From JAFECT01 sp036501825 (GTDB taxonomy: Bacteria > Pseudomonadota > Alphaproteobacteria > Caulobacterales > Caulobacteraceae): a DNA stretch of 64,000 nt. Positions within the stretch are counted from its first letter, which is position 1. The number at the start of each line of letters is the position of its first letter. The notes under the pieces were generated by a model. It searched no databases. It was not told the DNA's origin and saw only the letters and a list, made by a program, of their open reading frames with translations. The DNA lies in contig DASXZP010000038.1 of assembly GCA_036501825.1 (NCBI GenBank), positions 25,977 to 89,976 on the forward strand. The letters run 5' to 3'. The position numbers and the translations under genes are program-made. Positions 63,784 to 64,000 of the stretch are shown here, in pieces.

Positions 63784-63841
63784 TGCACCCGTTTCGCTAC
63801 CTGGTGTTGCGATCCTGACACTTCGATTCAGGCCTGTCCGC

Positions 63842-63912
63842 CGTCATTGCGAGCGAAGCGAAGCAATCCCCTGCACGCATCGCGCCCCCGCTGGCGAGGG
63901 ATTGCTTCGCTC
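63842..63912. repeat. REP-like element (GAGCGAAGCGAAGCAATC)
   Basis: GTCATTGCGAGCGAAGCGAA followed by GCAATCCC pairs with GGGATTGCTTCGCTC some 40 bases later. This repeat is very widespread in bacterial genomes (general knowledge). It lies about 60 bp after ettA. The last 85 bases of the window show a further GGGAGGAGG / CCTCCCCC pair but no gene. Confidence 0.8.
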
Positions 63913-64000
63913 TGCTAACAAGAAACATAGACCCCGCTTGAGGGAGGAGGTTGGAGGCGGCCGGTGTGAGACGCCCACCGACCCCTCCCCCTAACCTTGG

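Overview
The window is GC-rich chromosomal DNA (roughly two thirds G+C by eye), densely packed with genes on both strands. There is no rRNA, phage, integrase, transposase or CRISPR array. Gene content points to an alphaproteobacterium, most likely a member of the Caulobacterales (Caulobacter/Phenylobacterium-like); this is inference. Supporting hints are NodT/EmrAB-type efflux, abundant secreted S9 and S46 peptidases, acyl-CoA enzymes, frequent GTG/TTG starts and families of GC-rich intergenic hairpin repeats.

Layout. 1-7.5 kb: the end of a TauE/SafE permease, a YeiH-type permease, a PQQ-type sugar dehydrogenase next to a hydrolase remnant, a ClC channel with CBS domains, an HdeD-like membrane protein, dusA, a retropepsin-like protease and a DUF1289 protein. 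7.5-8.3 kb: an AT-richer patch with two tiny genes and a strong terminator. 8.3-15.4 kb: a crotonase plus VOC pair, then a tripartite drug-efflux operon (EmrA-like, EmrB-like, NodT-like) read away from a divergent LysR regulator. 15.4-19.3 kb: an SDR enzyme and a DevBCA/MacB-like ABC exporter. 19.4-25.1 kb: an S46 dipeptidyl-peptidase, a His-rich small protein, ogt, small secreted proteins, a YbhB lipoprotein, panD and a SIMPL protein. 25.2-33.8 kb: an NHL-M23 fusion protein, a CAU-anticodon tRNA, an MFS pump, an epimerase-like protein, a glycosylasparaginase-cutC operon and two poorly known genes. 34-38.7 kb: a fused fadB/fadJ-type beta-oxidation enzyme, amtB and an EF-hand/poly-His protein. 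38.7-42.2 kb: a coupled operon of Sel1-repeat protein, beta-helix protein and tiny lipoprotein. 42.5-50.8 kb: a free-Met-sulfoxide reductase, a GNAT, an amidase, divergent DPP-IV-like and oligopeptidase-B-like enzymes, and a Crp/Fnr regulator. 50.8-54.7 kb: a three-gene operon whose TIR-TM-TPR protein is coupled to an unknown protein and to a TPR/Rossmann (SLOG-like)/degenerate cyclase protein. 54.9-64 kb: an ABC-2 exporter, an LPG-synthase-like membrane protein, a GreA/B-like factor, several unknowns and ettA.

The most interesting content is the TIR operon, whose pairing of a TIR domain with a possible nucleotide-sensing Rossmann domain recalls Thoeris-type NAD signalling (hypothesis only). 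Next are the Sel1/beta-helix/lipoprotein operon, a family of about 160-173 bp inverted-repeat elements at four loci, and a 279-bp inverted repeat with a 9-bp tandem core that has extended the end of a neighbouring gene. All calls come from reading the sequence and remembered family features; no database search was run.
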